Below, piece after piece: positions 51,201-59,118 of a stretch of 64,000 nt of DNA. The notes beneath the pieces are model-generated. The model made no database searches and was not told the DNA's origin. It saw only the letters and a list, made by a program, of their open reading frames with translations. The first letter of the stretch is position 1, and each line of letters starts with the position of its first letter. The stretch is taken from the NCBI GenBank assembly GCA_903875225.1, contig CAIQVJ010000069.1, positions 1 to 64,000 of the forward strand. Reading direction: 5' to 3'. The DNA comes from an uncultured Pseudomonadota bacterium. Its GTDB lineage: Bacteria; Myxococcota_A; UBA796; SXON01. The position numbers and the translations under genes are program-made.

Positions 51201-53291
51201 GCCGTAGAGGTTCTCGTCGTCCCCGCTCGCCTGGGCATCGAGATCGAGCGCCTCGGCGATCGCCTGATGGGCGTCCCTCCGCTCCCCCTCCCCGAGCTTC
51301 GCCACGGCCGCGCTCCGCACCCTGTCGTGCACGAAGGCGTGGAGATCACCCCCGACATGCTCGATGAGGTCGGCGCGAACCACCTCGTCCACGGCCCGCT
51401 TCAAGGCCTCGGGCTGCAGGCCGGTCACGCGCGCCAGGAGCGCGAGGGGGAACCGCAGGCCCACCACACCCGCCACGCCCGTCACCCGCGCCGCGCCAGC
51501 GGAGATCGCCCCGAGGCGCCCGACCATCAGCTCCATCACGTTCTTCGAGAGCGTGGCCCCGTCGAGGGCCGCGGCGTCCGCCATCCACCTGCCCGCCACC
51601 GGGCGCAGGAGCCCGCCGTCCAACAAGGCGCGCAGGTACTGGCCGATCGCGAAGGGGTTCCCGTGGGTGAGGGTGGTGAGCTTCTCGATGAGCTCGTCGT
51701 CCAGCGGCTTGCCACCCAGGCGGGCAGCCACGAGATCGGTGACCGCCTTCCGGGAGAGGGGCCGCAGCTCGATGCGCTCGGTGAGCCGGCTCCCGAGTGC
51801 CTCGGTGTAGTGCCCGACGGCAGCCCGGTTCGCAGCAACGTTCCGCGCCGTGGAGAGGACCAGCAGGTGCGCCTGCTCCCCTACCCCACCCGCGATGCGC
51901 GAGACGACGCGGAGACTCCCCTCGTCGAGCCACTGTACGTCGTCGATCACCAGTACAGCGGGCTTCCCTGCTGTTCCGAGGTTGCGGAAGAACGCCGCGA
52001 TGGCCTCGTAGTACCGCTGTTGTTCGGCATCGGGATCGAGTGCGCGCATCTCGGGCGTCTCCCCGATGATGCGGGCGAGCCCGCTGCTCAGCCGCTTGAC
52101 CAGCGGCGCGTACTGGCCCGCCGCCCTGCGGATCTGCGTGATCGCCGCTGCTTTTTCGGAGTCGGACAACCGCAGCACCGTCGCGATGTGCTGGTCGACG
52201 GCCTCGCGCAGCGGTCCGAACGGCACGGTCTCCCCCTGCTGGCACCGGCCGGTGAGCAGGACCGCGCCCTGCTGCGTGGCGATACCCCCGAGCTCCTGGA
52301 CCAGTCGGGTCTTTCCGCTCCCTTCCTCTCCTTCCACCAGAGCAAACGTCGGCTTTCCAGCCGCCGCCGCGTCTGCGAGCCGCTTGAGCCGCGCCATCTC
52401 GCCTTCGCGACCCACGAGCGTGATCTCCTGCTCGTTGAGCCCAGGCTTGTCCGACGCGCCGAGCACCAGCGTGCCATGTCGCGCCTCGTCGTTCAGGCTG
52501 TGCAGGGCATCCAGATCCGCGAGGAGCCCGCGCGCGCTGCGATACCGGTCGTCCGGATCCTTCGAGAGCAGCTTCGCGACGATCGCCGCGAGGGCGGGGC
52601 TCGTGTCGGAGCGGAGCGCACGCAGGTCCACCGGAACTTCGGCCGCCAGCTTGTGAAGGAACTCGGCAGACTCCGCCGCCACCAGCGGCGGATGGCCGGC
52701 GATGCACTCGAACACCGAGGCGCCGAGGGCATACAGGTCTGCCGCAGGGCCCACCGCGCGCTTGATCACGCCCACCTGCTCGGGCGCGGCGTAGCTGAGC
52801 GTACCCACCACCGCTTCGGAGTCGGCGGCCCCGCTCACCAGCCCGAAGTCGATCAGCTTCACCCCGCCGGCGAGCGTGCGGACGACGGTCGCCGGCTTGA
52901 TGTCGCGGTGGACCATGCCGAAGCGATGCACCTCGATCAGCGCCGACGCCACGGCGCGCGCGATCTCCAGCACCTCGGCCTCCGCCATCGGCCCCTGCTC
53001 CACGCGCCGGTCCACGCTCTCGCCGTCGAGCAGCTCCATCACGATGAACGGGCGCCCCTGGTGCTCGCCCACCTCGACCACCCGCACGAGAGCCGCATGA
53101 TCCAGCCGGGCGAGCGCCGCGGCCTCGCGCCGGAATTGCAGCACCGTGTCGAGCGCCTCGCCCGCCGGCCGCTCGGTCATCCACTTCAACGCGTAGCTCT
53201 CGGCGCCGCGCGTGACGCGGTACACGACGCTCATCGCCCCCTGGCCGAGCTCGGCCCCGAGGACGTATCCCTCGATCTGGTCCGGGATCAT
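48273..53291 (-). CDS. Giant Ser/Thr kinase - AAA/TPR - GAF - SpoIIE (PP2C) phosphatase
   Basis: 1672 residues. Kinase domain (about 10-265): glycine loop LGQGAMSVVYRV, Lys36 in YALKW, VHRDIKPATVV (128-138; the usual Asn is Thr135), and LIDFG (146-150). An AAA/STAND-like NTPase follows, with Walker A GEEGSGKT (321-328) and Walker B VLVIDDVQWLDEG. A long helical, TPR-like arm takes up about 600-1180. A GAF domain (about 1240-1400) and a PP2C/SpoIIE phosphatase (about 1430-1672: GGDWWWH, VLGDVSGHGAGPAMLTS, ILCTDGVLEL) complete it. It can therefore phosphorylate and dephosphorylate, the two halves of a partner switch. Its ATG overlaps the GGDEF gene's stop. The loop Thr135 weakens, but does not exclude, kinase activity. 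Confidence 0.87.
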   Translation of the reverse strand: MIPDQIEGYVLGAELGQGAMSVVYRVTRGAESYALKWMTERPAGEALDTVLQFRREAAALARLDHAALVRVVEVGEHQGRPFIVMELLDGESVDRRVEQGPMAEAEVLEIARAVASALIEVHRFGMVHRDIKPATVVRTLAGGVKLIDFGLVSGAADSEAVVGTLSYAAPEQVGVIKRAVGPAADLYALGASVFECIAGHPPLVAAESAEFLHKLAAEVPVDLRALRSDTSPALAAIVAKLLSKDPDDRYRSARGLLADLDALHSLNDEARHGTLVLGASDKPGLNEQEITLVGREGEMARLKRLADAAAAGKPTFALVEGEEGSGKTRLVQELGGIATQQGAVLLTGRCQQGETVPFGPLREAVDQHIATVLRLSDSEKAAAITQIRRAAGQYAPLVKRLSSGLARIIGETPEMRALDPDAEQQRYYEAIAAFFRNLGTAGKPAVLVIDDVQWLDEGSLRVVSRIAGGVGEQAHLLVLSTARNVAANRAAVGHYTEALGSRLTERIELRPLSRKAVTDLVAARLGGKPLDDELIEKLTTLTHGNPFAIGQYLRALLDGGLLRPVAGRWMADAAALDGATLSKNVMELMVGRLGAISAGAARVTGVAGVVGLRFPLALLARVTGLQPEALKRAVDEVVRADLIEHVGGDLHAFVHDRVRSAAVAKLGEGERRDAHQAIAEALDLDAQASGDDENLYGIARHYAEGHVAKNPRLACERNLAAGLRAVDEHANEEAFALLDRARQLAGPAGMFDEVAMRLLEGLGRACALTGRLDDAFAHLQAALQRAQRQEDRFRLQNLLTLSYASQGRNDDALASLYEAFRVLGKPYPKSFVMQIVTMLWAVALGNVLALTGIGYGRAQGAERERRTTLSQLHYTGSMIALFQGKPVLMGQFIVRDFLNVHFLGATGDAAITNSVYGAVLGLGGLSRLVEYYCNKGIRMAEGLGDAAALSVCHAYHAVGTKWAGDLVKGNQMLVEALPALDRHVPGSWYQAMMITEQAYSFLHGGLTTAAIEHIRANVAQLDRTNNLMFRYNTMSVLYCELMVSGATSEALPLWERLEKEFKPLSNTVYVGLARCIASLEVLSDSEDTGPEVDEQIAGFQQLLSEDYYSNAARVLAGYARLAQFQAAKGPEKVAARKRFEHEAFGLRMRAMVPVFSCHAVLFRAVLARADGKLVRAQRLLAAADRLATRCGSKRGAFYIAVERARLALDMGDSVGGYYANQALELAQAERWRQKARRVRAEFGLKEEKVASPAAGRTMVGGTVATSLNQSQRYADALLQVSLASGSTLDPDAQAQNALAELTKVLGAERAMFFLLADSGELVLKASTGAGTEKISQTIVRKVIETRAPVVLTGSEDGEALGSKSIVAYGLRSIIAAPLMVRDRLIGVVYLDSRLAKGMFTEDDVNLLLGVSNHIAIAVQTARTARLEAERAALARDLEILGVVQNLLLPKSSTFEAPGIRGAGFYQATAQCGGDWWWHHTREDGSTLVVLGDVSGHGAGPAMLTSSVAGAFEAVCGIFPNASPPEIMGYLNARVKTFAGYHMTMSMGLIDPRAKTLSWWNAGGPEIYLIQGGKSSVLNAAGTALGTADAFTTGSVCIPIHPGDRIMLCTDGVLELRNNGRMLGNRQTSKLFASYGDRPVSEACTAFGAALNAMLVGQQQEDDITFILLEVTE

Positions 53292-54346
53292 GGGCTGCCC
53301 TTCGGCGCCGACGAAGGTGGCGCCAGACTGAGGCCGCGAATGGTGGCGATGTCGGAGACGCTGAGGATGCGGTTGCGGCCGCTCCGTTTGGCGGCGTACA
53401 GCGCCCGGTCCGCCGAGCGGATCAGCTCGTCCATGGTGGTTCCGTCCACGGGGCAGAGCGCGATGCCGCCGCTGGTGGTGGTGCGCAAGGCACCGACCGC
53501 CACGCGCGCACGCACGCGCTCCAGCACACGCGCGGCGACCGCTCGCGCGGCGTGGATCGAATTTCCCGCGATCAGGATTGCGAACTCCTCGCCCCCGAAC
53601 CGGGCCACGACGTCCTGGTCGCGCGCCGAGCTCCGCAGCACCTTGGCGAACTCACGCAGGGTCTCGTCGCCACCCGCATGCCCGTAGGTGTCGTTCACGT
53701 TCTTGAAGTGGTCGAGATCAAACAGGATCAAAGCAAGGACCGGGCCGCCCGCCAGCGCGGGGCCCAGGCGCTCGGCGAAGCGGGAGTCGAAGTAGCGCCG
53801 GTTGAACAGGCCTGTCAACCCGTCGGTCTGCGAGAGCATCCGCTCCTGCTCCAGGGCCTGCCTGGAGGTCGCCGTGGTCTGCGCCAGCTCCTCGGCCAGG
53901 AGCTCCCTCTGCGCGCGCTCCTGGTCGAGCATACGCAGGTACTTCTCCTGCATGTTGCTCTCCGCGGTCACGTCGCGGTATTGCTCGATCGCGCCCCACA
54001 CGACGCCGTCCCCATCCAGCAGCGGGATCGCGACGATGTGCAGCCGCAGCGCCTTGCGCGTGGCCTGCACCTCGTCCACGCGCATCGCACGGCCGGATTC
54101 CATGGTCCGGAGCCCGACACATCCCTCCTCGCAGCTCAGCAGGCCAAAATGCTCGTGGCACATGCCCGCCACCTTGGAACGCTCGAATTCCCGAGGGCGC
54201 CGCCCGGTGAGGTGCACGTACGCCGCATTGGCGTAGATCACCCGCATCTCCCGGTCCACCACGACAGCGGCGTCCATGCCGGCGTCGACGAACGACCGGA
54301 TGAGGGGGGCGAGGTCGTCGGGGGAGCGCTCGGGAGGCACTGTCAA
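53288..54346 (-). CDS. PAS-GGDEF diguanylate cyclase
   Basis: 352 residues from TTG 54346, overlapping the preceding stop as TTGA. GTG 54340 is an alternative. The N-terminal PAS domain (FVDAGMDAAVVVDREMRVIYANAAYVHLTGR, cut into parts here as AAVVVDREMR and YANAAYVHLTG) has a Cys-rich loop (GMCHEHFGLLSCEEGCVG) that may hold a cofactor or disulfide. A short helix (LLAEELAQTTATSRQAL) joins it to the cyclase domain: DGLTGLFNRRYFD, ILFDLDHFKNVND, and the active site RFGGEEF. The allosteric I-site RxxD is RDQD, five residues before GGEEF. It should make c-di-GMP, and the PilZ-oxoamine synthase in the same run is an obvious receiver. Confidence 0.88.
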   Translation of the reverse strand: MTVPPERSPDDLAPLIRSFVDAGMDAAVVVDREMRVIYANAAYVHLTGRRPREFERSKVAGMCHEHFGLLSCEEGCVGLRTMESGRAMRVDEVQATRKALRLHIVAIPLLDGDGVVWGAIEQYRDVTAESNMQEKYLRMLDQERAQRELLAEELAQTTATSRQALEQERMLSQTDGLTGLFNRRYFDSRFAERLGPALAGGPVLALILFDLDHFKNVNDTYGHAGGDETLREFAKVLRSSARDQDVVARFGGEEFAILIAGNSIHAARAVAARVLERVRARVAVGALRTTTSGGIALCPVDGTTMDELIRSADRALYAAKRSGRNRILSVSDIATIRGLSLAPPSSAPKGSP

Positions 54347-54813
54347 CTGCTGAACGAAACGTAGGTGGAGGGCATGTCGTCGAACTCCATCGTGCCACCG
54401 CAGGTGGGGCACGGGAGCTCGTCGACGATCTCCCGCGAGGCGCCGGGTGTCAGGTCCATGGGCCGAAGCACCTCCCCGCGGCAGGAGGCGCAGTAGTATG
54501 GCAGCATCACCGAGCGGACCCGGCCCGTGCCCCGGAAGTTGGCGATGGTGTTCAACTGCCGCACGATCGCGGGGGAGCAGTGGACCATCTCGAAGCTGCG
54601 GTCCGCCTCGGCGAGCCGGCGCACGAAGTGGATCCACTCCCTCACGCCGCAGGAGTTGATCTGGTCGACCCCTGCGAGGTCGAAGGAGAGCGCTCCCGCC
54701 CCGTCGAGCGAGGCCAGCGCACGCAGATCGGCGTCCTCGGTGATCGCACCGCTCAGGACCACCAGCCGCGCCTCACCGGGCAGCTGTTCGATTTTCCACT
54801 CAAGGTTGTTCAC
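54343..54813 (-). CDS. STAS-domain protein with C-terminal zinc-ribbon-like part
   Basis: 156 residues. Residues 1-95 are a STAS fold (VLSGAITEDADLRALASL, SFDLAGVDQINSCGVREWI), the RsbV/anti-anti-sigma type. In that family the Ser in a D-x-S motif is phosphorylated, and here the loop is INSCGVREW with Ser and Cys. The C-terminus has two CxxC pairs (YYCASCRGEVL and LPCPTCGGTME), a likely zinc ribbon that is not usual for RsbV proteins. Its ATG overlaps the HATPase stop, and the GGDEF gene overlaps its stop. It probably is the substrate of the nearby HATPase kinase and the SpoIIE phosphatase. Confidence 0.78.
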   Translation of the reverse strand: MNNLEWKIEQLPGEARLVVLSGAITEDADLRALASLDGAGALSFDLAGVDQINSCGVREWIHFVRRLAEADRSFEMVHCSPAIVRQLNTIANFRGTGRVRSVMLPYYCASCRGEVLRPMDLTPGASREIVDELPCPTCGGTMEFDDMPSTYVSFSS

Positions 54814-55817
54814 GGCGTTCCCTGGTTGACGAAGATGTTGAACGACTTGCCGGCCTCGGCGAAATTCCGGTAGCCCCCGCTCACCTCCACGAGTCCGATC
54901 ATCTCGGTGCGGCGCCCACGGTCGAGGTTGATCACGAAGTGCGAGAGCGAGTCGAGGATCTGGAAGAAGCCGAGACCCGCGCCCCCCGTACCCATGCTCA
55001 CCTGGTCCTCTCCGGCGCGGAAGCCCTTCGCCAGGTAGTCCTGCACCTGGACGGGCTCGAGCGAGCCGAACGGGTCACTGGCGGAGATCCCGAACCGCTG
55101 GCCGTCGTAGCAGAACCGGAAGTCGATCGTCTCGCCGGGCTCCAGCGCCACGGGCTGGTTGCGGGGGCGCGCCGAGTACTTGCGCGTGCCATCCGCCGCC
55201 ACCGGCGCGTTGTACAGCGCGTTGGTGAGGTATTCGTCCGCCACGGTGCGGATGAGCATGCGCAGCCGGGACGGGATCCCGAGCACCCCCGCATACTCGG
55301 TGATGGTGCCGAGCGCCCAGTTCTTCTCGGCCGTGGTGCTCACGCGCAGCCGGTTGGTCTCCACCCCGGGGGCGAAGTACTTCTCGATCCCGAAGATGTC
55401 CCCGCCGCGGAGCTTGCGCACGGTGACGAGCAGATCGTTGTCGTTGAACGCGTTGCCGTTGATCACCAGCATGTTCGTGAGCACATGGGAGCCGAACAAC
55501 TGGGCGAAGTTGTGCCGGGCGCGCTTCTCCGAGAGCAGGAGGAGCGTGGGCCCCCCCGCCGTCGATCCGAAGTCCGACACGAGCCGGTTGCGGTCGGTCG
55601 GGGCCCGCGCGTCGTAGTGGACGGCGACCAGGGACGAAGGGGGCAGGCTCCCGACCTGCTCCAGCGACTGCAGCACGATCACCTCCCCGATCGCCCGGCG
55701 GAGCCCGCGCACCAGCTCGGCGAGCTCTTCGGCGTCCTCGCTCAGGAACGCCACGGACCGGGCGCGGGAGCCAGGCTCGGAGGCCGGCTGGTTCGGGGGG
55801 GTGCTGGGGTCGCTCAT
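54810..55817 (-). CDS. RsbW-like histidine kinase-type ATPase (HATPase_c) with receiver-like N-terminus
   Basis: 335 residues from ATG 55817. The N-terminal 130 residues resemble a degenerate receiver-like or other alpha/beta fold (SVAFLSEDAEELAELVRGLRR, SLVAVHYDARA, TLLLLSEKRARHNF). The C-terminal HATPase_c fold has the N-box VADEYLTNALYNA, the G1-like ISASDPFGSL and the G2-like MGTGGAGLGFFQILD. It matches anti-sigma/serine-kinase ATPases of partner switches and phosphorylates STAS proteins. It opens the seven-gene run and is divergent from the patatin gene, with 154 bases between. Confidence 0.77.
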   Translation of the reverse strand: MSDPSTPPNQPASEPGSRARSVAFLSEDAEELAELVRGLRRAIGEVIVLQSLEQVGSLPPSSLVAVHYDARAPTDRNRLVSDFGSTAGGPTLLLLSEKRARHNFAQLFGSHVLTNMLVINGNAFNDNDLLVTVRKLRGGDIFGIEKYFAPGVETNRLRVSTTAEKNWALGTITEYAGVLGIPSRLRMLIRTVADEYLTNALYNAPVAADGTRKYSARPRNQPVALEPGETIDFRFCYDGQRFGISASDPFGSLEPVQVQDYLAKGFRAGEDQVSMGTGGAGLGFFQILDSLSHFVINLDRGRRTEMIGLVEVSGGYRNFAEAGKSFNIFVNQGTP

Positions 55818-55971
55818 GGAGTCCGTCAAATGACGCCGAACCCTACCATGAGCCCGCGGCCTGCGGGACCTTGCCTCCTGTCTTTTTCGTCGGATTCCAG
55901 GGAGGGATCTCGGACGCTGCAGAGCGCGGGCGAAGTCTGCTACCCTCGGCGGGCATGCTGACGCGTCCATC

Positions 55972-57810
55972 GTGGTGAACCCCGATCCCGGCCCCCGAAA
56001 GGAGCTCTTCCGGGCTGCCTTGTTGCGCGCCATCGACCAGATCTGTGGCCGCATCGCAGAGGAGGCTCGGGCGTTCCTGTACTCCGAGATCGTGCTGGTG
56101 GACCTCCCCGTCGGCGCGACGCTGTATGCGCACGGCGACTTCGGCGACTGCATGCACATCGTGCTCTCCGGGCGGCTGCTGGTCTCGGTGCCCGACGCGC
56201 GCGGCGGCGTGCGGGTGCTGGCGCGCCCGCAGCCGGGCGACGTGGTCGGCGAGATCGCGCTGATCGCCGGAAACCCGCGTGCGGCCACGGTCGTGGCGCA
56301 CCGTCACACCACCCTCGGGATGATCAGTCGAGCCGCGATCGACAAGGTGGCCAGCACCCACCCCGAGGTGTTCCCGAACCTCGCCCGGCTGGTCGCCGAC
56401 CGCCTGACAGACCGGCGCGGACACATCGCCGAGCGCACCGGAGCTCGCACGTTCCTCGTCGTGGGCGTGGGCGAACCGCCCCCGGACCTCCGGTCGGTCG
56501 CCGTCGCGCTGCAAAACGGGCTGCGCAAGCATGGAACCACGCTGTGGCTCGACGCCGCCCAGGCCGAGGCCAAGGCGGCGACCGAGGGCCCGCTCGAGCA
56601 CGGCCAGTGGTTCGACGACTGTGAGCGGCAGAACGACTTCGTCTTTCTGGAGATCGCCCCGCCCGGCGACGAACCCCGTTCCTCGGCATGGGCCGAGCGC
56701 TGCTTCGGGCATGCTGACAAGATCCTCCTCGTCGCCGACGCGGCTGCCGCTCCGACGATCGGCGCGGCCGAGCGCTGGTTGAACGAGCGCCTCGGTCGGG
56801 ACAGCGCACACGCCGCCCCCAGCATCGAGCTGATCCTGGTGCACGGAGCGGGCGTGGCGCCAACAGGGACGCGCGCGTGGACCGCCCCGCGACGACCGAT
56901 GCGGCACTACCACCTGCACCCGGGCGACCCCGCCAGCGTCGCTCGTCTGGGTCGCCTGTTGTCCGATCGCGCGGTCTCGCTGGTGCTCGCCGGCGGGGGA
57001 GCCCGCGGGTTCGCCCACCTCGGGGTGCTGCGCGCGATGCGGGATCTCGGCGTGCCCATCGACTCCACGGGGGGATCGAGCTTCGGAGCGCTCGCAGCCT
57101 CCGGCCCGGCGCGCGGCATGAGCTGGGAGGAGCTCTACCGGGAGCAACACACCGCGTTCTCAGTCGAGAATCCCCTCGGGGACTACACCTTCCCCGCGGT
57201 CTCGCTGGTGGCGGGGGCGCACCTCGAGCGGCTGTTGAAGAAGTACATGCCGATGGACATCGAGGACCTCCTCCTCCCGTTCTTCGCCGTGTCCAGCGAT
57301 CTCACCGCCAACGCACCCCGCGTGCACGACACCGGCGCCACCTGGGCAGCCATCCGGGCGAGCGTCTCGTTGCCGGGCATCCTGCCGCCCGTCGTCCAGG
57401 ACGGCAACCTGCTTGTGGACGGTGCGGTGCTCAACAACTTCCCCTCCGACATCATGCGCCAGCGCCAGCCGGGGCTCGTGATCGGCGTGGACCTCACCGA
57501 GGGGAGGGAATTCCGGCACGACCAGGTCGCCCTGCCAACCGGGTTCGAGCACCTGAAGAACCTGCTGATGCCCTGGCGAAAACGCGTGGAGTCGCCGATG
57601 ATCCTCTCGATCATCATGCGGGGGCTCACCCTGGCCGGCCGCAAGAGCCTGCGCGAGAAGACCACCTCCGTCGACCTCTTCCTGAACCCGCCGATGGACG
57701 GCTACGGACTGCTCGACTGGGCGCGGCTCGAGGAGATCGAAGCGGTGGGGTACGCCCACGCGCTGCCCCTGCTGAGGGCCTGGCTCCTCCAGCACCCGGA
57801 GCTGGCCTGA
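55972..57810 (+). CDS. cNMP-binding patatin-like phospholipase (NTE/RssA type)
   Basis: 612 residues from GTG 55972. Residues about 30-145 form a cyclic-nucleotide-binding-type beta barrel (DLPVGATLYAHGDFGDCMHIVLSGRLLVS, cut here as GDFGDCMHIVLSG, and GDVVGEIALIAGNPRAATVVA). Residues about 335-600 are patatin: oxyanion loop GGGARGFAHLG (about 341), nucleophile motif GGSSFGA (GxSxG) and the catalytic Asp in VDGAVLNNFP. So it is a serine phospholipase/lysophospholipase controlled by a nucleotide, like neuropathy-target esterase. It is divergent from the lipid cluster at 55817, and a role in reworking membrane lipids there is possible but unproved. Confidence 0.87.
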   Translation: MVNPDPGPRKELFRAALLRAIDQICGRIAEEARAFLYSEIVLVDLPVGATLYAHGDFGDCMHIVLSGRLLVSVPDARGGVRVLARPQPGDVVGEIALIAGNPRAATVVAHRHTTLGMISRAAIDKVASTHPEVFPNLARLVADRLTDRRGHIAERTGARTFLVVGVGEPPPDLRSVAVALQNGLRKHGTTLWLDAAQAEAKAATEGPLEHGQWFDDCERQNDFVFLEIAPPGDEPRSSAWAERCFGHADKILLVADAAAAPTIGAAERWLNERLGRDSAHAAPSIELILVHGAGVAPTGTRAWTAPRRPMRHYHLHPGDPASVARLGRLLSDRAVSLVLAGGGARGFAHLGVLRAMRDLGVPIDSTGGSSFGALAASGPARGMSWEELYREQHTAFSVENPLGDYTFPAVSLVAGAHLERLLKKYMPMDIEDLLLPFFAVSSDLTANAPRVHDTGATWAAIRASVSLPGILPPVVQDGNLLVDGAVLNNFPSDIMRQRQPGLVIGVDLTEGREFRHDQVALPTGFEHLKNLLMPWRKRVESPMILSIIMRGLTLAGRKSLREKTTSVDLFLNPPMDGYGLLDWARLEEIEAVGYAHALPLLRAWLLQHPELA

Positions 57811-57817
57811 CCGGCGT

Positions 57818-58375
57818 TCACCCCACGCGCCGCATCCCGAGACCAGCGATCAACCCGACCTCCTGGGCATCGGCCTCCGCGAGGAACTGCACCCGCACGT
57901 AGTCCCGCCCGTCGAGGCCGATCACCGCTCCGAGCGGCAGGTCGAGGCCGTCCAGGGCGTCCCGAAAGGCGGGGTCGTCGGGGTAGGTGTAGAGCACGCC
58001 CAGCTCGTCGAGCACCACCTGATCCCCACGCTGGCCCCGCACCCAGAGCTGGTGGCGGCCATCGCCGTACACCAATTGTGGAGCGGCCCTGAGGGCCGCC
58101 AGCACGTCCTGGGCCGGCACCTCCATGCACACCCAGCTCACGGGCTTCTCGAGCTGCCCCACCGCCCTGTCCGTGAGCTGCAGGTACCGCACCGAGAGCC
58201 GCGCACCGAGCACCAGGAGCAGCGCCTCGTGCACCTGGGGCAGCAGGTCGGGACCGACCGAGATCACCAGCCGGGTGCCGCCATCCGGTGCAACCTGCGC
58301 CCGGTATCCAGGGGTGGGCGACCAGCCATCGGGCTGGCCATCGACCGTCACGGAGATCGCCTTCGGAGTGTTCAT
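57818..58375 (-). CDS. Hypothetical protein
   Basis: 185 residues with no signal peptide and mixed alpha/beta content (ISVGPDLLPQVHEALLLVLGARLSVRYLQLTDRAVG). I recognise no family. It converges on the patatin gene (7-base gap) and follows the GNAT gene on the same strand by 22 bases, so it is probably co-transcribed with the acetyltransferase. Confidence 0.55.
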   Translation of the reverse strand: MNTPKAISVTVDGQPDGWSPTPGYRAQVAPDGGTRLVISVGPDLLPQVHEALLLVLGARLSVRYLQLTDRAVGQLEKPVSWVCMEVPAQDVLAALRAAPQLVYGDGRHQLWVRGQRGDQVVLDELGVLYTYPDDPAFRDALDGLDLPLGAVIGLDGRDYVRVQFLAEADAQEVGLIAGLGMRRVG

Positions 58376-58397
58376 GGCACGCCCGTTAGCCTGTCCG

Positions 58398-59072
58398 TCA
58401 CACGGACGGGTGCCGGCTCACGGGCTCGAGCCGCGGGTGCCCGACGAGGTCGAGCACGTAGGTGACCATGTCCTTCCCGTAGAACCGGAACCGGCCCGCG
58501 TCCCGGAAGCCCCAGCTCTGAAGCTGGCGGTTGGCGCCCTCGTTGTCGACCTCGGTCGTGATCTTGATGCTCCGGTGGCCGCGGGCGAGAAGCTCGTCGA
58601 ACAGCACCTTGTTGATGTGGCCGCTCACCCGCCTGCCGCGCAGGTTCGGCACGAACGAGCAGAACAGGCTCTCCCCGGGCACGTCCGCGGCGCCCGAGGC
58701 CTCGGAGTAGCGCGCCGTCTGCACCAGCAGCGGGATCAGGCGCGGCCGCCGCAGCACGCCCAGGATCGCGTGTGGCAGCACGAACTGGGCGCGCCGGTCG
58801 AGCAGGTCCCGGAACATCGCGCGCGTGTCGAGCGAGCCGGCGATGAACCCCCTCACCTCGCCCTCCTCCACGTAGACGAACCCGATGAACGTCGGGCAGT
58901 CCACCAGCCCGCGGTAGAGCGCAGCGAGGAACCCCGGGCCAAGCTGCGCCCACAGGCTCCTGCCCATGGCGGCGGCGTGCAGCGCTGCAACGCGATCGGC
59001 GTCGCGGTACTGCATCGGACGGATGCGGGCCAGCACGTCGGGATCGACAGGAAAGGGGGACAGCGGAGTCAC
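58398..59072 (-). CDS. GNAT-family N-acetyltransferase
   Basis: 224 residues from GTG 59072. An ATG at 59120 would extend it, but that ATG would overlap the divergent start at 59119 in a CATG palindrome, so I prefer the inner start. Family features are IRPMQYRDADRVAALHAAAM, EEGEVRGFIAGSLD, SFVPNLRGRRVSGHINKVLFDELLARG (the acetyl-CoA strand and P-loop-like part) and TTEVDNEGANRQLQSWGFRDAGRF. The enzyme should acetylate an amine or a protein N-terminus. The acceptor cannot be predicted. Confidence 0.72.
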   Translation of the reverse strand: MTPLSPFPVDPDVLARIRPMQYRDADRVAALHAAAMGRSLWAQLGPGFLAALYRGLVDCPTFIGFVYVEEGEVRGFIAGSLDTRAMFRDLLDRRAQFVLPHAILGVLRRPRLIPLLVQTARYSEASGAADVPGESLFCSFVPNLRGRRVSGHINKVLFDELLARGHRSIKITTEVDNEGANRQLQSWGFRDAGRFRFYGKDMVTYVLDLVGHPRLEPVSRHPSV

Positions 59073-59118
59073 CCCCGCGCTTACCCCGTTTGCGGTGAAA
59101 TCGGTTAGCCGGAGCCCC

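Noticed and set aside
48318..53687. A 1789-codon open frame on the plus strand opposite the giant kinase gene.
   Set aside because: It lies exactly antisense to a protein with clear kinase, AAA, GAF and phosphatase motifs. Its translation is rich in Arg, Pro, Gly and His with no domain, and it is explained by high GC at third positions.
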